From a bacterium (GTDB lineage Bacteria > UBP15 > UBA6099 > DSWB01): DNA of 17,880 nt. Numbering within the stretch: position 1 is the first letter of the stretch; the number at the start of each line of letters is the position of its first letter. The stretch lies in the NCBI GenBank assembly GCA_020061125.1, contig JAGUYV010000174.1, positions 1 to 17,880 of the forward strand. Reading direction: 5' to 3'. The position numbers were made by a program, and so were the translations under genes. The notes beneath the pieces are model-generated. The model saw nothing but the letters and a program-made list of their open reading frames with translations. It made no database searches and had not been told where the DNA came from. Below are positions 14,114-17,880 of this stretch, piece by piece.

Positions 14114-15643
14114 TTACCAGAAAATGATGTACAGCACGGCCGTGAGCGCCACGATGATCGCGCCCAGCACGGGAGCGATGCGGCTCGGCCGGTGATCGTA
14201 ACCCGGAATTTCGGGCATGGTCACCGGCTGCTTCAGGGGCGCGATCATGGTAATGGCGACATTCCACACGCACAGGCATGCGAATGTGATGAGCATGTGG
14301 TGCAGGAACGCCACCTTTGGCAGGCCGAAGAGCAGCGCGCCGTAGATGGGGATGCCCAGAAGCATGGAGCCGATGGCGCCGGCCGGGGGCGTGCGCTTCG
14401 AGAACATCCCGAACACGAACGCGGCCACGATGCCCGGAGAGATGAAGCCCCAGATTTTCTGGATGTACTGAAACACGCTGCCGAAGTTGCTGATGATGGG
14501 CGACCACAGGCAGCCGATGATCACGAACAGCGCGGTGGTCACACGGCCGATGGTCACAAGCTGCCTGGGCGTGGCTTTCCTGTTGATGTGTTCCTTGTAG
14601 ATGTCCACAGTGAAAATTGTGGACGCGGAATTGAGCATGGAGTCCAGGGAACTCATGACCGCGCCGAACAGGGCCGCGAACATGGCGCCGCGCAGTCCCG
14701 CGGGCAGAATCTTGCTCATGAGAATCGGGAACGCCTGATCCGGGTTTGCGATTTGGTCCGCGTACAGGTGATAGGCCATGATGCCGGGGAACACGATGAT
14801 GAAGGGAATGAGCAGCTTGAGAAACGCGGCGAACATGATGCCCTTCTGACCCTCGGCCAGGCTCCTGGCGCCCAGTGCGCGCTGGGTGATGAACTGGTTC
14901 AGCCCCCAGTAGAACAGGTTGGGAATCCACAGGCCGCCGAAGAACACGGCCACCCAGGGCATCTCGGGATCGTTCCAGGGCTTGACCGTGTGCAGCTTGT
15001 CCCCGGCGATCTCGAAGAACTCGGCCGGGCCGCCGATGGCCTGGAACCCGAGGACCATGACCAGCGCGCCGCCAAGAAGCAAAGCCGCGCCCTGGATCAG
15101 GTCCGACCACACCACGGCCTTGAGTCCGCCGTACACGGTGTAGCCTCCGGCCAGGATGCCGATGAGCCAGATGCCGTAAATGATGTTCAGTCCGTAAATG
15201 GCTTCCAGGGCCAGCGCTCCCGAGTACAGCACCGTGGCCAGCGCCACGATGATGTACGCCATCATGATGAGCGTGGCCATGAGCGTGCGCGCGTTGCGGT
15301 TGTACCGGTATTCCAGAAACTGCGGCATGGTGTAGATGCCGCTCTTGAGGAATTTCGGCAGAAAGAACAGCGCCACGATCACGAGCGTGACCGCGGCCAT
15401 CCACTCGTAGCTGGCGATGGCCAGACCGATGTCGTACCCGCGGCCTGCCATGCCCACGAAATGTTCCGTGGATATGTTGGACGCGATGAGCGAAAACCCG
15501 ATCAGCCACCAGGTGAGCTTGCGCCCGGCCAGAAAGTAATTCTCGTCGGACGATTCCGAGTCCCGCGACGCAAACAGGGACACGCCGATGACAAAGGCGA
15601 TGAAAAGCACGAACACAACATAGTCGAGCAATTCGAAGTGCAT
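14114..15643 (-). CDS. Sodium/sugar symporter of the SSS (SGLT) family
   Basis: This 509-residue inner-membrane Na+/solute symporter is very close in pattern to the Vibrio galactose transporter vSGLT. Seen directly: NISTEHFVGMAGRGYDIGLA at 56-75, IASYEWMAA at 76-84, GIYTMPQFLEYRYN at 102-115, VYGGLKAVVWSDLIQ at 170-184, YWGLNQFITQR at 245-255, FAAFLKLLIPF at 271-281, SSLDSMLNSASTIFT at 331-345 and FQYIQ at 391-395. Sugar-contact positions known from vSGLT map to N56, H61, E80, N249, K276 and Q392 or Q395; the Na2 site maps to A54, I57, A328, S331 and S332. About 14 membrane helices are visible. ATG 15643 is chosen because GGGAGG lies 7 bases upstream; an earlier start at 15664 lacks this. It is the only transporter in the operon, so it is the likely importer of a hexose released by the hydrolases, with galactose or glucose favoured over fucose or GlcNAc. 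Confidence 0.9.
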   Translation of the reverse strand: MHFELLDYVVFVLFIAFVIGVSLFASRDSESSDENYFLAGRKLTWWLIGFSLIASNISTEHFVGMAGRGYDIGLAIASYEWMAAVTLVIVALFFLPKFLKSGIYTMPQFLEYRYNRNARTLMATLIMMAYIIVALATVLYSGALALEAIYGLNIIYGIWLIGILAGGYTVYGGLKAVVWSDLIQGAALLLGGALVMVLGFQAIGGPAEFFEIAGDKLHTVKPWNDPEMPWVAVFFGGLWIPNLFYWGLNQFITQRALGARSLAEGQKGIMFAAFLKLLIPFIIVFPGIMAYHLYADQIANPDQAFPILMSKILPAGLRGAMFAALFGAVMSSLDSMLNSASTIFTVDIYKEHINRKATPRQLVTIGRVTTALFVIIGCLWSPIISNFGSVFQYIQKIWGFISPGIVAAFVFGMFSKRTPPAGAIGSMLLGIPIYGALLFGLPKVAFLHHMLITFACLCVWNVAITMIAPLKQPVTMPEIPGYDHRPSRIAPVLGAIIVALTAVLYIIFW

Positions 15644-15718
15644 GGAGAAACCTCCCTGGAGCAAAGGGATGCGCGCCGGGCCATGCGGCGGGCGCTTATG
15701 TGGATTTCATGTATTGTA
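15644..15718 (-). other. Spacer between GH89 and the symporter with a GC-rich hairpin
   Basis: This 75-bp spacer is the longest gap inside the operon. Read on -, it holds a hairpin CGCCG-CATGGCC-CGGCG (15690-15674), extended by two more pairs across a mismatch, and then the symporter ribosome site GGGAGG. There is no T-run, so it is not a standard terminator. It could stabilise mRNA or damp read-through, or have no role. Confidence 0.3.
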
Positions 15719-17880
15719 TCACCGCGCGCACTCGCGGGTCATGGCGGCCCGGAATCTTTTGTGCACGGCCAGAGCCTCGTCCGCGGGATCGCCCAGGGGC
15801 GCCGCCGGATACGGCTCATGCCCGCGGGTCCAGCGCTCCTCCATGGCGTACCAGTCAATTCCCGTGGGGTCGAAAAACTTGCCCGGCTCGCCCTCGTTGA
15901 TCTGCTGCACCATGGCGTCCCATTCCTGTTCCACGGTCTCGCCGCCGCGCCGGGTGTATTGGTCGAAGTTGTCAATCACGGTGTTGAGGAACAGTTTCCA
16001 GCGCTCGTAGTAGAATCCGCGCAGCAGGCCGGCCCACTCGCGGTTGGCGTATTCGTGCAGCCGGTCCGCGGTCTCACGCGGCCCCCACACTGTGATTTGC
16101 GTGCGCGCGTTCCACTCGAACAAATCCATCTCCGCGGGGGTCGCGCCAAGAGCGCGCGCGGCATTGATCCAGGCGCCGAGCAGAAAGTGCGGGCTTGCCG
16201 CGGTGAGCCGGTCCTGGGCCTGAAGCAGTTCCAGAAACTCGTCCGCGGCTTGCTCGAAAGCGGGTTTGTCGGCTTTTGCATAGGCCGCGTTCAGCCGCGC
16301 AAGTGTGAGCAGCCCGAGGTTGGCCAGAGCCTGGCGCGACACATTCACCAGATCGTGCTCGAAGGTCTTCACGCCGCGGTACTTGTCCGCATCGGCCACG
16401 AACAGATCCCAGGCTTTGGCGAACTCGCACTGGTCGTACTCGCGCCGGAACTTGTTCATGTCCTGCGAGATGTTGATCCCGGGGCGCGCGCAGAACGGGG
16501 ATTCGGGTTCAGCGCGTTTGCCATCCTTTGGCCCGTAGGCCGTGTCTTTGAGCGTGCGCCAGGCTTTGTCCACGCCCGGCGTGAGTTTGCCGTAGCGGCG
16601 CTTGGCGAAGCCCGTGATCCATGTGTCCAGACTGGGCGGTTCGGTGCGCCAGCCCATTTCAAAGAGCAGGTCCCAGAGCGGATCGTCCTGCATGCTGGCT
16701 TCGAGCATGGCGCCGATGCCGGCCATGTTGCCGCGCTTGGGATCCTTGAGCGCGGCCGGGGGATACTGTGCCACTTTCCACAGCGCGCCGTAGATGCCCG
16801 TGTTGCCGCCGAAGTTCGAGATGACATTCCACACCCAGGGGAACCCGTAGAACCCTTCGCGCCGCTTCCACTGGGGGTTGGATTCCCCGAACAGGTCCAG
16901 GATCAGCGTGCGGTTTTTGTCCAGGCCGTCGAGGAGTTCTTTCTTGGGGTTGGACTGCCAGGCCTGAAGCACCCACACGGCGTCCGGCTCGAACGCGCGC
17001 ATGGCGCGCTGGATGTCGCGGCCCGCGCGCGTGAGGTTGATGTCCGCGCCGCCGCCCTCGTGGAACGGGTCTCCACCGAAGAAACGCGCATCGCCATAAA
17101 GCGCGCGCTGTTCCTGATACCAGATGGCCGCGGCCTGCCCGAACAGGGGATCCGACGGATCTATCATGGCCGGGCGGTCCATGTTCACCCACTTGCCCGT
17201 CTCCAGAATGCGCGCCCTGGGGTATTTTTTGATCATGGCCCTGGGGACCATGGAGAAGAACCCCTGCAGAACCGGCTCGATCTGCAGCTCGCGCATGCGC
17301 GCCAGGATTTTCTTCTGCAGCGCGGCCCGGTCCTCGATCCATTCCTGGCTCACCGGCCCGCCCCAGCCCTCGAGATTGCTCATGAGCCACCAGGCCTGGA
17401 ACCCCGGCCCGGGAATGAAGCGCGCAATCTCGTCTTCGGACAGGCCCAGGCGGCGCAGGGTGTTGCGCCACACCGCTTCCTGCCCCACCACGGACAGGGC
17501 CAGGTTCACACCGTTCAGCGCCAGAAAATCAAGCTCCCGCTCCCACTGCTCCCAGGTCCAGAACGACATGGTGTAATTGAATGTGCAATAGTTGTACATG
17601 TAGCGGTACTTGTAGGGCGACGCCATGCGCACCTTTTTGGGAACTGCCGGCAGGGGCGACGGCAGGGCGAGCTGGTCGCCGGTCCAGGACACATGAGCGT
17701 TGGCGTAGTATTTGAGATACCAGTGGAACCCGAACAGCAGGGCCGGCGCGCTGCTCCCGCGAACGATGATCTGCCCGTTGCGGGATTCGATTTCGAACAC
17801 ATCATTGCCTTTTTCCCTGGCGATTGCCTGGAGGCGGAATTTGGCGGCGTGCTGCGGCGCTATGCGCTTGACCACGCCCG
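15719..17880 (-). CDS. GH89 alpha-N-acetylglucosaminidase (5' end outside window)
   Basis: This is the C-terminal ~720 residues of a NAGLU-family enzyme, which removes terminal alpha-linked GlcNAc (in bacteria, from alpha-1,4-GlcNAc-capped gastric-type mucin O-glycans; in humans, from heparan sulfate). Seen directly: the end of the N-terminal domain (LLFGFHWYLKYYANAHVSW at visible residues 46-64); then the barrel with RYMYNYCTFNYTMSFWTWEQ at 91-110, FLALNGVNLALSVVGQEAVW at 117-136 and NLEGWGGP at 167-174. Acid/base E273 is in GGDPFHEGG, nucleophile E331 is in DLFGESNPQW, and WNVISNFGGNTGIYG follows at 349-363. The all-alpha C-terminal domain then runs to ECAR. The frame is open to the window edge, and the GTG at 17875 falls within the expected N-terminal domain, so the true start and any signal peptide lie beyond the window. 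It is the furthest-upstream operon gene visible. Confidence 0.93.
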   Translation of the reverse strand, partial: GVVKRIAPQHAAKFRLQAIAREKGNDVFEIESRNGQIIVRGSSAPALLFGFHWYLKYYANAHVSWTGDQLALPSPLPAVPKKVRMASPYKYRYMYNYCTFNYTMSFWTWEQWERELDFLALNGVNLALSVVGQEAVWRNTLRRLGLSEDEIARFIPGPGFQAWWLMSNLEGWGGPVSQEWIEDRAALQKKILARMRELQIEPVLQGFFSMVPRAMIKKYPRARILETGKWVNMDRPAMIDPSDPLFGQAAAIWYQEQRALYGDARFFGGDPFHEGGGADINLTRAGRDIQRAMRAFEPDAVWVLQAWQSNPKKELLDGLDKNRTLILDLFGESNPQWKRREGFYGFPWVWNVISNFGGNTGIYGALWKVAQYPPAALKDPKRGNMAGIGAMLEASMQDDPLWDLLFEMGWRTEPPSLDTWITGFAKRRYGKLTPGVDKAWRTLKDTAYGPKDGKRAEPESPFCARPGINISQDMNKFRREYDQCEFAKAWDLFVADADKYRGVKTFEHDLVNVSRQALANLGLLTLARLNAAYAKADKPAFEQAADEFLELLQAQDRLTAASPHFLLGAWINAARALGATPAEMDLFEWNARTQITVWGPRETADRLHEYANREWAGLLRGFYYERWKLFLNTVIDNFDQYTRRGGETVEQEWDAMVQQINEGEPGKFFDPTGIDWYAMEERWTRGHEPYPAAPLGDPADEALAVHKRFRAAMTRECAR

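Overview
The window reads as a GC-rich bacterial chromosome fragment, probably from a Gram-negative glycan degrader. The evidence is a set of large glycoside hydrolases carrying N-terminal export signals, a MurJ lipid II flippase and a Na+/sugar symporter. The exact phylum cannot be read from the sequence. The absence of SusC/SusD genes next to so many hydrolases argues against a classic Bacteroidota polysaccharide locus. A PVC-type lineage (Lentisphaerota, Verrucomicrobiota) or a related uncultured phylum is a reasonable guess, and only a guess.

Left part (1-3163). The 3' end of an agmatinase/arginase-family gene runs off the left edge on the + strand. It is followed by a short AT-richer HicB-HicA toxin-antitoxin pair, also on +. 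Converging on these from the - strand are murJ and, just downstream of it, a small gamma-glutamylcyclotransferase-like (AIG2 fold) gene.

Right part (3288-17880). Seven genes lie head to tail on the - strand with very short gaps or 4-bp overlaps, so they look like one operon transcribed from right to left. In transcription order they are: GH89 alpha-N-acetylglucosaminidase (5' end beyond the window), SGLT-like sodium/sugar symporter, GH20 beta-N-acetylhexosaminidase, GH2 LacZ-type beta-galactosidase, GH95 alpha-1,2-L-fucosidase, GH29 alpha-L-fucosidase, and GH27 alpha-galactosidase. All five hydrolases whose N-termini are visible start with a signal peptide. The expected catalytic residues are present in each of the six hydrolases.

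How they fit together. The six linkages attacked (alpha-GlcNAc, beta-HexNAc, beta-Gal, alpha-1,2-Fuc, other alpha-Fuc, alpha-Gal) are those that cap and build animal mucin-type O-glycans, blood-group/Lewis structures and milk-type oligosaccharides. The likely scheme is that exported exo-enzymes strip such glycans to monosaccharides outside the cytoplasm and the symporter imports a released hexose, most likely galactose or glucose. No TonB-dependent transporter, regulator, sulfatase, sialidase or endo-acting enzyme is visible inside the window. No tRNA, rRNA, CRISPR array or insertion sequence was found.
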